Assembly: GCF_018780385.1 (NCBI RefSeq)
Contig: NZ_JADMJO010000014.1
Span: 115,137 to 179,136, forward strand
Length of the DNA stretch: 64,000 nt
Direction of reading: 5' to 3'
DNA from: Hydrogenophaga sp.
GTDB taxonomy: Bacteria; Pseudomonadota; Gammaproteobacteria; Burkholderiales; Burkholderiaceae_C
Below the pieces are notes generated by a model. The model had not been told where the DNA came from, did not search any database, and saw nothing but the letters and a program-made list of their open reading frames with translations. Shown piece by piece: positions 36,347-43,932 of the stretch; the first letter of the stretch is position 1, and each line of letters begins with the position of its first letter. The position numbers were made by a program, and so were the translations under genes.

Positions 36347-36423
36347 AAGCCCCCACGTTCACTTCGTTCTCTGCCCCCCGAGGGGGCGCTCAGTGTCCTT
36401 CGGGCGGCCGTGCGGCCACTGAC
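36347..36423. repeat. GC-rich double-hairpin interspersed repeat, copy 1
   Basis: Lies between the two permease genes. Two perfect stems: GCCCCC/GGGGGC (36373-36378 and 36382-36387, loop CGA) and GGCCG/CGGCC (36406-36410 and 36413-36417). It opens with CCCCCACGTTCACTTCG; the same arrangement (C5 block, GTTC..CTTCG, then a C4-5/G4-5 hairpin) recurs inverted at 54310-54372. I recognise this style of short element as common between genes in Comamonadaceae. It ends at the base before the permease ATG, leaving that gene no obvious ribosome site of its own. Confidence 0.6.
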
Positions 36424-37278
36424 ATGATCCCCAGCCTCCCCCGCTCCTTCGCACAGCGCCTCGGCCTCAACGCCTTCGTGCTGGTGTTCTTTGTGTTCCT
36501 GTTCGTGCCGCTGGCCGTGGTGGCCCTCTTCGCGTTCAACAACGCGCCCCATCCCACGCCGCCCTGGATGGGTTTCACACTCGACTGGTTCGTGGCCGAC
36601 AACGACAGGCGCACCGGCCTGCTGGCCGACGGCGAGCTGATCAAGAGCCTGGGCACCAGCGCCTGGGTCGCCACCTGGGTCACGGTGCTGTCGGTTGGCG
36701 TGGGCACCTGCAACGCCTTCCTGCTGGAGCGCTTCGACTTTCCCGGCAAGAACGCCATCGCCCTGCTGAGCATGCTGCCGCTGGTGATCCCGGGCGTGAT
36801 CCTGGGCATCTCCATCCTCGCGTTCGCCAGTCGCATCGCCAACTTCGCTGACGAGACCTGGGGCCTGGAGCTCGACTTCCTGCGCCCGGGCTTGCCGCTG
36901 GTGATCCTGGGGCAGTTCTGCTACATCGTCACCATCGCCACGCTCTCCATTTCGGCCAGCCTGCGCCGCTTCGACCGCACGCTGGAAGAGGCTGCCTACA
37001 ACCTGGGCGCCAGCCGCGCCGCCGTGCTGTGGACGGTGACCCTGCCCTACCTGCGCCCGAGCATGATCGGTGCGGCCGCCATGGCTTTCCTGATGTCGTT
37101 CGAGAACTTCAACACGACGCTGATGTTGGTCGGTTCGGACTCGCCACTCACCGTGCTGATGTACAGCCGCATGCGCGAAGGCGCGACACCGGTGCTCAAC
37201 GCCATCAGCCTGTTCCTCATGATCGCCTCGGCCCTGCTGGCGCTGATGCTGCTGTGGCGCAAGCCCACCACCCCCTGA
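36424..37278 (+). CDS. Polyamine-type ABC transporter permease (PotC-like)
   Basis: 284-residue permease with six hydrophobic segments and an EAA loop, LEEAAYNLGASRAAVLWTVTLP (about 190). It is separated from the PotB-like gene by 84 bases holding a GC-rich repeat, and no Shine-Dalgarno sequence precedes its ATG, so it may depend on ribosomes arriving from upstream. GAGCT-CGCGG-AGCTC right at the stop codon (37277-37291) could act as a weak end-of-operon hairpin, without a T-run. Confidence 0.92.
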   Translation: MIPSLPRSFAQRLGLNAFVLVFFVFLFVPLAVVALFAFNNAPHPTPPWMGFTLDWFVADNDRRTGLLADGELIKSLGTSAWVATWVTVLSVGVGTCNAFLLERFDFPGKNAIALLSMLPLVIPGVILGISILAFASRIANFADETWGLELDFLRPGLPLVILGQFCYIVTIATLSISASLRRFDRTLEEAAYNLGASRAAVLWTVTLPYLRPSMIGAAAMAFLMSFENFNTTLMLVGSDSPLTVLMYSRMREGATPVLNAISLFLMIASALLALMLLWRKPTTP

Positions 37279-37412
37279 GCTCGCGGAGCTCCCAGCGTGC
37301 CTGCTTACCGCTGCTCACATCCGTCACAAGCCGCTTAAGGCTGGCTTCAAGTTGGGGCGTTGCAATGCCTTCACCCGCACTTCGGCGGGGGTTCATTGCA
37401 CAGGAAACCCAC

Positions 37413-37670
37413 ATGAAATCGCTCGTTCTCTCCACCCTTCTGATCGCCGCGGCCGGCACCGCACTGGCTTCTCCCACCTGCACCGCACCCAAGGACAAGT
37501 GGCAACCCGAGGCCACCTTCAAGAAGGACCTGGAAGCCCAGGGCTACCAGATCAAGACCTTCAAAGTGACCAAGGGCCAGTGCTACGAGATCTACGGCAC
37601 CGACAAGGCAGGCAAGAAGGTCGAGGTCTATTTCGACCCTGTCAGCGGCAAGGCGCTGGAACAGAAGTGA
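37413..37670 (+). CDS. Small periplasmic PepSY-domain protein
   Basis: 85 residues: signal peptide 1-19 (cleavage after TALA-S), then a single PepSY-like domain (about 32-83: LEAQGYQIKTFKVTKGQCYEIYG followed by VEVYFDPVSGKALEQ). Two cysteines (residues about 23 and 57) could form a disulfide. AGGAAA lies six bases upstream. The stop overlaps the next start (GTGA). Coupling with a cytochrome b561 suggests it serves as its periplasmic partner or inhibitor-like domain. Confidence 0.85.
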   Translation: MKSLVLSTLLIAAAGTALASPTCTAPKDKWQPEATFKKDLEAQGYQIKTFKVTKGQCYEIYGTDKAGKKVEVYFDPVSGKALEQK

Positions 37671-38209
37671 ACACCACCACCACCACCACCGCCGCATCGC
37701 GTCGGGTCTGGGATCCGCTGGTGCGCGTCTTCCACTGGTCGCTGGTGGCTTGCGTTCTGCTCAACCTGTTCGTGGTGGAGGACGGTGAAGACCTGCACCA
37801 GTGGCTGGGCTACGTGGCCGCAGCGCTGGTGGGTGTGCGCGTGGTGTGGGGCTTCATCGGCCCGCGCCACGCGCGGTTTGCCGACTTCTTCCCGACGCCA
37901 CGCCGCGTGGCCAGCCACGTTCGCGCGCTGTTCGGTGGTGAAGCCGAACACCACTGGGGCCACAACCCGCTGGGTGGGCTGATGGTGCTCGGCCTCATGG
38001 CGATGGTGCTGGCGCTGGGCCTCACCGGTTGGATGCAGGGCCTTGATGCCTTTTGGGGCGAGGAATGGCTGCAGGACCTGCATGAAGGCCTGGGCGAGTG
38101 GTTGCTGCCGATGGTCGGCTTGCACGCAGCGGCGGCCATCGTCATGGGCCGCATCGAGCGCACGCGCCTCGTCAAGGCCATGGTCACCGGCGTGAAGGAG
38201 CGCTACTGA
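37667..38209 (+). CDS. Cytochrome b561-type membrane protein
   Basis: 180 residues with four hydrophobic helices. Haem-ligand candidates are His in VRVFHWSL, EDLHQWLGY and VGLHAAA, matching the Ni/Fe-hydrogenase-type b561 cytochrome family. The GTG start overlaps the PepSY stop by 4 bases. The first coding bases are six ACC (Thr) codons in a row (37673-37690), a simple repeat liable to slippage. The likely role is electron transfer across the inner membrane; the partner is unknown. Confidence 0.87.
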   Translation: MNTTTTTTAASRRVWDPLVRVFHWSLVACVLLNLFVVEDGEDLHQWLGYVAAALVGVRVVWGFIGPRHARFADFFPTPRRVASHVRALFGGEAEHHWGHNPLGGLMVLGLMAMVLALGLTGWMQGLDAFWGEEWLQDLHEGLGEWLLPMVGLHAAAAIVMGRIERTRLVKAMVTGVKERY

Positions 38210-38239
38210 GGGCGCGGGGCTGCGTGGCACACTCGCCGC

Positions 38240-38644
38240 ATGTCCCCGAGCGTGCATCCCAACGAGGTGGAGTTCACCGCCATCCGTGCCCAGGGCGCGG
38301 GCGGGCAGAACGTGAACAAGGTGTCCAACGCGGTGCACCTGCGTTTTGCCATCCACGCCTCATCGCTGCCGGAGCCGATCAAGGAACGCCTGCTGGCGCT
38401 CAGCGACCAGCGCATCACCACCGAGGGCGTGGTGGTGATCAAGGCGCAGACCAGCCGCAGCCTGGAGCAGAACAAGGCTGAAGCGCTCGAGCGCCTGCAG
38501 GCGCTGGTGGACAGCGTGGCCACGCTGCCCAAGGCACGCAAGGCCACCAAACCCACCTTCGGTTCGAAGCAACGCCGGCTGGAAGGCAAGGCCACGCGCT
38601 CCACCGTCAAGCAACTGCGCGGTCGCGTGCGCGGACAGGACTGA
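38240..38644 (+). CDS. arfB: Alternative ribosome-rescue factor / peptidyl-tRNA hydrolase ArfB
   Basis: 134 residues: catalytic GGQ at 21-23 in RAQGAGGQNVNKVSNAV, then the RF-1-like domain and a Lys/Arg-rich C-terminal tail that inserts into the empty mRNA channel of stalled ribosomes. The length matches ArfB (YaeJ). It stands 30 bases after the cytochrome gene. Confidence 0.93.
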   Translation: MSPSVHPNEVEFTAIRAQGAGGQNVNKVSNAVHLRFAIHASSLPEPIKERLLALSDQRITTEGVVVIKAQTSRSLEQNKAEALERLQALVDSVATLPKARKATKPTFGSKQRRLEGKATRSTVKQLRGRVRGQD

Positions 38645-38662
38645 AACTACCGCCACCCGCTT

Positions 38663-38694
38663 CGCTTAAGGTTTTTTTACGATTCCTTTAAGCG
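38663..38694. promoter_or_regulatory. Palindromic element after arfB
   Basis: CGCTTAA (38663-38669) and TTAAGCG (38688-38694) are perfect inverted arms flanking an A/T-rich loop that contains a run of seven T. It could be a weak terminator for arfB or a binding site for the downstream hemerythrin-like gene. Nothing in the sequence decides. Confidence 0.3.
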
Positions 38695-38810
38695 CTATTT
38701 AGCAGCGCGCGCCGCGGTGGATTCCTAGACTCGTCTTCCATGATTCGTTGCACATGGGGTGCTGCGGTCATCACGAGACAAGCCGGGCTCTGCCCGCCCA
38801 AGGAACCTCC

Positions 38811-39554
38811 ATGCAATCCCACGCACTCGAAATGGCCCACGTGGCCGCCACCGCCCGCACCAACCTCGGCCGGTTCAACATGTACGCCGGTATCCACAAA
38901 GCCTTGCGCGCCTTGATGGCCGACACCCTGCTCACCGTCGGCCGCGCCGACCCCACGGACGCCGCCGATGTGGCCCATGCCGCGACCCGGGTGGGTGAAC
39001 TCATGGACCTGTGCGCCAGCCACGTCGCCCACGAAAACAATTCCGTGCACCCCGCGCTCGAAGCGCGCTGCCCCGGCGTCTGTGGGCCTGTCGCGCAAGA
39101 CCACGAAGGCCACCTGCACCACATTGCCCACCTGCGTGACGCCGCTCGAGGCCTTGCAGGCCTGGAGGCCGCCGAGCGCGAGGCCACGCTCCAGGCCCTC
39201 TACCTGGCACTCGCCCTGTTCGTGGCCGACAACTTCCAGCACATGCACGCTGAGGAGACAGTGCACAACGCCGCGCTCTGGGCGGCGTACAGCGACGCCG
39301 AGTTGATCGGCATCCACGACGCCCTGCTGGCCACCATCCCGCCGGCCGAGATGATGTTGGTGATGCGCTGGATGCTGCCCCAGCTGAACGCGCCTGAGCG
39401 CCTGGGGGTGATGGAGGGCATGCGCGCGGGCGCGCCCGCCCCCGTGTTCGAAGGCATGCTGACAGGGACGCAGGGGCTGCTCAACCAGCGCGACTGGACC
39501 AAGCTCGCGCGCGGCCTCGGCCTGCCGCCGGTGCCCGGCCTCGTCGCCGGCTAA
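38811..39554 (+). CDS. Hemerythrin-domain protein
   Basis: 247 residues, cytoplasmic. His/Glu-rich helical bundle typical of hemerythrin HHE domains: HVAHENNSVHP (about 65-75), DHEGHLHHIAHL (about 94-105) and NFQHMHAEE (about 140-148) supply candidate ligands for a di-iron centre. Such proteins bind O2, NO or iron. The start ATG at 38811 has AAGGA six bases upstream; an in-frame TTG 63 bases earlier is less likely. The gene meets the convergent FMN/GAF gene with a 4-base tail overlap. Confidence 0.85.
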   Translation: MQSHALEMAHVAATARTNLGRFNMYAGIHKALRALMADTLLTVGRADPTDAADVAHAATRVGELMDLCASHVAHENNSVHPALEARCPGVCGPVAQDHEGHLHHIAHLRDAARGLAGLEAAEREATLQALYLALALFVADNFQHMHAEETVHNAALWAAYSDAELIGIHDALLATIPPAEMMLVMRWMLPQLNAPERLGVMEGMRAGAPAPVFEGMLTGTQGLLNQRDWTKLARGLGLPPVPGLVAG

Positions 39555-40921
39555 GCGGCGATGTCCTCGAGCTCGACCGGGCCCTGCGCCTCGAAGCGGA
39601 AGCAGCCGCGCCCGGTCTTGTGAATGCGCAATTGCGGGCACTGCTCGGCGAGCCGGCGGTGCAGCAACAGCAGCCGGGCTTCAAGGTTGTCGGCCACCTC
39701 GGGCAGGCGCAGCGAGCTGTCCAGCCGCAGTTCGCGGTTGGTGAACTCGCTGCGGCCCTGCTGACTGTGGCGCAGCAGTTTCCACAGGATGGCACCGGCC
39801 ACGCCCTTGATCAGGTAGGCGTTGTTGATGAAGACGCTGTCGTTGCTGCGGTAGTGCCGCACCTGCAGCACCGGGCCCGCCGCCACCGCTGGCACCGGCG
39901 TCGTGGCGTTGACTTCGTCCTCAGTGCACGGCGCTTCGGCCTCCTGCATCAGGTCGATGGCCGCGCCCAGTTGGCCACCGAGCGCCACCAGCAGGTCTTC
40001 GTCCTCGAAGCTGAACTGCATGTCCAGCGGGCTCTCGACGAACAGCACACCGACCACCCGCCCGGCCGACTGCAGGGGCACCGCCAATTGGCTGTGCGGC
40101 TCGGGCAGGCCGGGGTAGGGGATGTCGGTGCTCTGCGGTTGAGCGTCGCCCAGGCTGCTGCGCATGGCGCTGCTGTACAGGTAGGCGCTGGTCATGTGCA
40201 TGATGCGCACCGGCGTGCACTCGCGCGCGGCCACGCCGATCACGCCATCGCCGAGTGCGATCTCGGAGCCCACGCCCGACGTGTCGTAGCCACGGCTGGC
40301 CACGGTGTACAGGCGCTGGGAAGCAGCGTCCGAGATCAGCACCATGGCGTGGCGCACCGCGAGGTCCTGCTCCAGCGTGTCCAGCGTGGCGTCGAGTGCC
40401 GCGCCCAGGCTGCGCGCGGCCGAGAGGCGCGCACTGCCGCGGCGCAGCACGGCGAGAAAGTTGGGCCTGGGGGGCGGCGGGGGCAAGGCCTCGGGCAGCG
40501 GCTCCTGTGGCAGTCGCTCGACCTCGATCACTTCGTGGATGTCAGACCCCCGAAGGCGGAACACGTCGGCCATGCCGGTGTGCGAGGCGATCCCCGCCAG
40601 TTGCGCCTTCATGCTCTCGAACACCGGTCCCGCGTCCTCGGTGCGCAGGTAACGCAGGTGCAGCCGGTAGAACACCGCGTTGAGCGGGTTGAGCACCAGC
40701 AGCGTGGAACGCGGATTGACCAGCAGGTTCTGGCGCGTCTTGTTGAAGAACTGGAACGACAGCGCCACGTGGCCTTCGTCCACGTAATAGACCTGCGAGA
40801 TGTAGGCCACGTTGGGCGTGCCGTCGGCCGCGGTGGTGGCCATGATGGCGGGAATCGCACCCTCCAGGCAGGGCCGCACCTCGCCCAGATCCACCGCAGG
40901 CAATGGGAGTGCCGCCGTCAT
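39551..40921 (-). CDS. PPOX (FMN-binding) - GAF - winged-helix regulator-like protein
   Basis: 456 residues in three parts: an N-terminal pyridoxamine-phosphate-oxidase-like split barrel (about 15-140, PAIMATTAADGTPNVAYISQVYYV); a GAF domain (about 165-335); and a C-terminal segment (about 355-450) with the look of an OmpR-type winged helix (ELRLDSSLRLPEVADNLEARLLLLHRRL, then RIHKTGRGCFRF). This suggests a redox- or ligand-sensing transcription factor, though DNA binding is inference. The start overlaps the stop of the upstream small PPOX gene by 4 bases (ATGA), so the two are co-translated. Confidence 0.8.
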   Translation of the reverse strand: MTAALPLPAVDLGEVRPCLEGAIPAIMATTAADGTPNVAYISQVYYVDEGHVALSFQFFNKTRQNLLVNPRSTLLVLNPLNAVFYRLHLRYLRTEDAGPVFESMKAQLAGIASHTGMADVFRLRGSDIHEVIEVERLPQEPLPEALPPPPPRPNFLAVLRRGSARLSAARSLGAALDATLDTLEQDLAVRHAMVLISDAASQRLYTVASRGYDTSGVGSEIALGDGVIGVAARECTPVRIMHMTSAYLYSSAMRSSLGDAQPQSTDIPYPGLPEPHSQLAVPLQSAGRVVGVLFVESPLDMQFSFEDEDLLVALGGQLGAAIDLMQEAEAPCTEDEVNATTPVPAVAAGPVLQVRHYRSNDSVFINNAYLIKGVAGAILWKLLRHSQQGRSEFTNRELRLDSSLRLPEVADNLEARLLLLHRRLAEQCPQLRIHKTGRGCFRFEAQGPVELEDIAA

Positions 40922-41415
40922 GCGGCGCCCGTGATGGGCTGGCCCGCCCTGGCACCGGGTGTCTGGTCAAAGGCCAGCTCGGGTTCAAATTCGATGGCCA
41001 CCACGTCGTCCAGTCGGTGCGACAGCATCGCGCGTGCGTAGACCGCGCCAAAGCCGATGCGCGTCAGCTCGATCTCCATGCCGCGCAGGTAACGCTGCAG
41101 TGCCGGCACGTCGTCCTCACGCGCCTCGCGCAGACGGGCACCACGTGTCTTGAGCTGCACGGTCTTGTGGCTGCTCGGCTGGCTGAAAACGACCGCCAGG
41201 CGCCCACTGCGGGCCACATCGCCGAGCAACTGCCCCGCCTGGCTGCGGCAGACGTACACCGTGATGTGACGGCCCTGCGCCTGCACCAGGCTGCCGACGG
41301 CGCGCATCACACTGGGCGTGAGGTCGGGGCCGCAACTGCTGGCGATGACCGAGATGCCCCCGTCCATCATGGCCAGGTGCTCCGGTGTCAACAGGGGTGG
41401 GCTGGGTTGTTCCAA
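40918..41415 (-). CDS. PPOX-class FMN-binding protein
   Basis: 165 residues, single split-barrel flavin-binding fold (ISVIASSCGPDLTPSVMRAVGS opening strand pair; VYVCRSQAGQLLGDV in the middle). No catalytic signature for pyridoxamine phosphate oxidation is evident, so it could be an FMN, F420 or haem-binding reductase-like protein. It is first in a two-gene unit with the PPOX-GAF regulator-like protein and divergent from the TetR gene. Confidence 0.75.
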   Translation of the reverse strand: MEQPSPPLLTPEHLAMMDGGISVIASSCGPDLTPSVMRAVGSLVQAQGRHITVYVCRSQAGQLLGDVARSGRLAVVFSQPSSHKTVQLKTRGARLREAREDDVPALQRYLRGMEIELTRIGFGAVYARAMLSHRLDDVVAIEFEPELAFDQTPGARAGQPITGAA

Positions 41416-41498
41416 GGGGGGCCGGCGTCGGTGGACGGGACGCCGCGATCATAGCGAGCAGGTGCCGCAACGCCAAGCGCCCGCAGAAACTCGAACAT

Positions 41499-41526
41499 TT
41501 GCAATTTCGCACATGTGTGCCAAAAT
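41499..41526 (+). promoter_or_regulatory. Predicted promoter of the TetR-family gene
   Basis: TTGCAA (41499-41504, 4/6) and CAAAAT (41521-41526, 4/6) with a 16-base spacer that is exactly filled by the operator palindrome. The transcription start would fall at about 41533-41534, on the ATG at 41534, implying a leaderless mRNA. Confidence 0.45.
41505..41524. promoter_or_regulatory. TetR operator, site 1 (autoregulatory)
   Basis: TTTCGCAC-ATGT-GTGCCAAA: an 8+4+8 inverted repeat with one central mismatch pair per arm end. It shares its left arm and the GTGC core of its right arm with site 2 at 42168-42187. It lies over the predicted promoter and over an earlier in-frame ATG (41513), which argues against that ATG as start. 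Confidence 0.7.
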
Positions 41527-41533
41527 ATGGCCC

Positions 41534-42136
41534 ATGGATGCCCGGACCCAGAAAAGTGAAATGACACGCGCCGCCATCGTGGGCGCGGCGCTGGACCTCG
41601 CTTCGTCCGACGGGCTGGAGGCCATCACGCTGCAGGCGGTGGCCGATCGCATCGGCGTTTCCAAAAGCGGCGTGTTCTCGCGTGTGGGCTCGCGCGAAGC
41701 CTTGCAGAAGGCGGTGATCGAGGAGTTCGGCCGCCGCTTCCTTGCCGACGTGTTCGTGCCGGCTATGCAGGTTCCCAAGGGGCTGCCGCGGCTGAGCGAG
41801 ATCGTTCGGCGCTGGTTCATCCGTCTGCGCGATGTCGAGGCCCACACCGGCTGCCTTTACACCTCGGGCGCCTTCGAACTCGATGACCGCGAGGGCGAAC
41901 TGCGCGACCTGTTGCTGGGCGAAGTCACGCGCTGGCGTGCCGCACTGCGCCGCACCGTGTTGCAGGCGATCGAGGTCGGCCACCTCCAGCCCGACACCGA
42001 CGCCGAACAACTGGTGGGCGAGATCTGCAGCCTGGCGATCGGACTGGTGCACGACGTGCGCTTCCTGCGCGACCCCCGCGCCACCGAGCGCGCGCAGGCC
42101 ACCTGGGCGCGGCTGGTCAAGACCTATCAAATCTGA
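41534..42136 (+). CDS. TetR-family transcriptional regulator
   Basis: 200 residues. N-terminal helix-turn-helix (about 8-55: AAIVGAALDLASSDGLEAITLQAVADRIGVSKSGVFSRVGSREAL is the usual TetR pattern) and a C-terminal ligand-binding domain of the TetR_C type (about 80-195). I chose the ATG at 41534 because the alternative ATG seven codons earlier lies inside the operator. No ribosome site precedes it, consistent with a leaderless transcript. It probably represses itself and the hydrolase gene 64 bases downstream, since both have the same palindrome. Confidence 0.92.
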   Translation: MDARTQKSEMTRAAIVGAALDLASSDGLEAITLQAVADRIGVSKSGVFSRVGSREALQKAVIEEFGRRFLADVFVPAMQVPKGLPRLSEIVRRWFIRLRDVEAHTGCLYTSGAFELDDREGELRDLLLGEVTRWRAALRRTVLQAIEVGHLQPDTDAEQLVGEICSLAIGLVHDVRFLRDPRATERAQATWARLVKTYQI

Positions 42137-42167
42137 GCCATTTTCTGCTTGCTTTTTTTTGAACCAA

Positions 42168-42187
42168 TTTCGCACGACTGTGCGATT
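42168..42187. promoter_or_regulatory. TetR operator, site 2 (hydrolase promoter)
   Basis: TTTCGCAC-GACT-GTGCGATT: inner arms TCGCAC/GTGCGA pair perfectly. It has the same spacing and left arm as site 1. It sits just downstream of a possible -35 TTGAAC (42159-42164) and 14 bases before the hydrolase start, where binding would block transcription. Confidence 0.75.
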
Positions 42188-42200
42188 ACAGGAGAAGCCC

Positions 42201-43088
42201 ATGACCACCACACCCCTTCAGACAGCCTCCGCCTACTACCAGACCACCCCAGGCACACGCTGGCTGCGCTGGGCGCTGGGCCTGTCCGAGCGCGTCTGGC
42301 CCTCGCTGGCCGTGCGCGGCGCCCTTCGCCTGTTCGGCACGCCGCTGCCACCAAAATGGTTGCACCGCCGGCAACCCGCACTGGCCACCTGGCAGGCCAC
42401 GCCCTGGCCCTTCGAGCAGGCCAGCGTCACGCTGTACCAGCCCCCGCCGGGCCCACCCGGCCCGGTGGTGCTCTTGCTGCACGGCTGGGGCGGCCATGCC
42501 GCGCAGATGCTGCCGCTGGCACAGGCATTGGAGGCGCAAGGCCTGCGGCCCATGCTGGTGGACCTGCCCGCCCACGGCCGCAGTCAGGGCAGCACCAGCA
42601 ACCTGCCGCAGTTCGCGCGCGCCATCGAGTACGTCACCGCCCGCCTGCAGCAACAGGGCCATGAGGTGCGCGCCGTGGTGGCGCATTCGCTGGCGGCCAA
42701 CGCACTGGCCTACGCCGCCGCGCGCGGCCTGCCCGTGGCCCGGCTGGCGCTGCTCGCACCTCCGGCCTCGCCGCACGCGTACACGCGCCTGTTCGCCATG
42801 GTGTTCGGTCTGAGCGAGGACACGCGCTCGCGCATGCAGCAACGGGTGGAAGCGCGCGAAGGCATTCTGATGCGTCAGTTCGAGCCGGCGGCGGTCGGCC
42901 CGCGCGTGGCCGTGCCCACGCTCATCGTGCACGACCGCGAAGACCGCATCAACCGCTTCGCCGACGCCGAGGCCTACCGCGATGCGATCGCTGGCGCGCA
43001 GTTGATGGAAACCAACGGCCTGGGCCACACCCGGCTGCTGCGCGACGAGCAGGTGCTGCAGGCGGTGGTGGCACACCTGCGGGGCTAA
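42201..43088 (+). CDS. Alpha/beta-hydrolase family protein
   Basis: 295 residues. HGWGG oxyanion motif at about 93-97, nucleophile elbow AHSLA (usual GxSxG, with both Gly replaced by Ala) near 167, Asp in LIVHDREDR and His in NGLGHTRLL complete the triad. AGGAG six bases upstream supports the ATG. The gene is controlled, by inference, by the TetR protein through the operator in front. The stop TAA ends at the first base of the 268-bp palindromic element, so the element's insertion may have shaped the C-terminus. Substrate unknown; an ester or lactone detoxified and sensed by TetR is plausible. Confidence 0.88.
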   Translation: MTTTPLQTASAYYQTTPGTRWLRWALGLSERVWPSLAVRGALRLFGTPLPPKWLHRRQPALATWQATPWPFEQASVTLYQPPPGPPGPVVLLLHGWGGHAAQMLPLAQALEAQGLRPMLVDLPAHGRSQGSTSNLPQFARAIEYVTARLQQQGHEVRAVVAHSLAANALAYAAARGLPVARLALLAPPASPHAYTRLFAMVFGLSEDTRSRMQQRVEAREGILMRQFEPAAVGPRVAVPTLIVHDREDRINRFADAEAYRDAIAGAQLMETNGLGHTRLLRDEQVLQAVVAHLRG

Positions 43089-43355
43089 GAGCCTGCTCTA
43101 AGTCTGTCTGGGGCCGCGCAAGAGTCTTTTCGGGATGGGCTGCAAGGCGCAAAACGCAGCCGGGCCGGTGGCCCGGCGAGGCTTTGCAACGCGGCAGACC
43201 GCCCGAAAAGACTCTTGCCCTCCGGGTTGGGACGAAATCGGGCGATTTGCCCACCCAATCCCTTGCATGGGCATGAGCCCAGCGGCGGCATGTGGGCGGG
43301 CAACTCATCCCGATTTCGACCCAACGCGGCCCCAGACAGACTTAGAGCAGGCTCT
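43088..43355. mobile_element. MITE-like element with 31-bp terminal inverted repeats
   Basis: Perfect 31-bp inverted repeats bound it (43088-43118 and 43325-43355), each opening with the sub-palindrome AGAGC-CT-GCTCT or its complement. Inside are nested pairs: 17 bp perfect (43118-43134 with 43202-43218), 16 of 17 (43226-43242 with 43309-43325), and a short GCCGGGCC/GGCCCGGC hairpin around 43167-43185. No transposase or other frame fits inside. The structure suggests a non-autonomous miniature element, or an RNA that folds into a many-armed shape. No clear target duplication was found; short CTA/TA matches flank both ends. Confidence 0.65.
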
Positions 43356-43368
43356 AGCCCCACCGCGC

Positions 43369-43842
43369 TCACTTCATCGCTTCGCTGGGCGCGCGGCTGT
43401 GTTCGTTGTTGGTGTCCACCAGCAGGCGCAGCAGCTTCATGAACTGGGCGCGCTGGCGCTCGGAGAGTGGCCCCAGGATCAAGTCTTGCGCGCCCAGCAT
43501 GGCCGGCACGGCCTCGCCCAGCAATTGCACGCCGGCGTCGGTGAGCGCAAGCTGGCGGGCGCGTCGGTCTTCGGGCGCGGTGCGGCGCTCCAGCCAGCCA
43601 CGGGCTTCCAGCCGGTCGACCACGCCGCCGGTGGTGGAGGCGTCCAGCGCAATCGTGCGCGCCAGCGTGCGCTGGTCAATACCCGGGTGGTTGGCCACGG
43701 TCTGCAGGGCGGCGTATTGCACCGGGGTGATGCCGATCTCGCCCAGCTCCTGCAGGAAGATGCCCACCGAGATCTGGTGCAGCCGGCGGATGTAGTGGCC
43801 GGGCTGGTGGTCGATGTCGACGGCGGGAGGGCTGCGTTTCAT
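43369..43842 (-). CDS. MarR-family transcriptional regulator
   Basis: 157 residues. Winged helix in the middle (about 45-105: ITPVQYAALQTVANHPGIDQRTLARTIALDASTTGGVVDRLEARGWLER, wing with APEDRRARQLALT) and dimerising end helices. The ATG at 43842 gives the normal family start; the frame opens 11 codons earlier. It is divergent from the 3-hydroxybenzoate monooxygenase operon, so it is probably its aromatic-acid-responsive repressor. Confidence 0.9.
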   Translation of the reverse strand: MKRSPPAVDIDHQPGHYIRRLHQISVGIFLQELGEIGITPVQYAALQTVANHPGIDQRTLARTIALDASTTGGVVDRLEARGWLERRTAPEDRRARQLALTDAGVQLLGEAVPAMLGAQDLILGPLSERQRAQFMKLLRLLVDTNNEHSRAPSEAMK

Positions 43843-43932
43843 GGCGATGGATGGGGGTTGCGGGAATCCTAGCACCGGTCATACAATAAGTACACTGATC
43901 ATAAGCATGCGATGCATATCGAGGAGACACCG
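43843..43932. promoter_or_regulatory. Divergent control region of the 3-hydroxybenzoate cluster
   Basis: 90 bases between the MarR gene and the monooxygenase gene. The stretch 43878-43910 is locally AT-rich (CATACAATAAGTACACTGATCATAAG) with imperfect dyad symmetry around GTACACTGATCAT, the expected kind of MarR site. Exact -10/-35 boxes are not assignable. GGAG (43921-43926 region) is the ribosome site of the monooxygenase gene. Confidence 0.5.

Noticed and set aside
38240..38644. Release-factor-like gene considered as truncated prfB
   Set aside because: The length, GGQ position near the N-terminus and basic tail fit complete ArfB.
41513..41533. Earlier in-frame ATG as start of the TetR gene
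   Set aside because: It lies within the operator palindrome and upstream of the predicted transcription start.
43088..43355. Palindromic element considered as an integron attC site or CRISPR-like repeat
   Set aside because: No integrase core sites, no cassette structure, no regular direct repeats with spacers.
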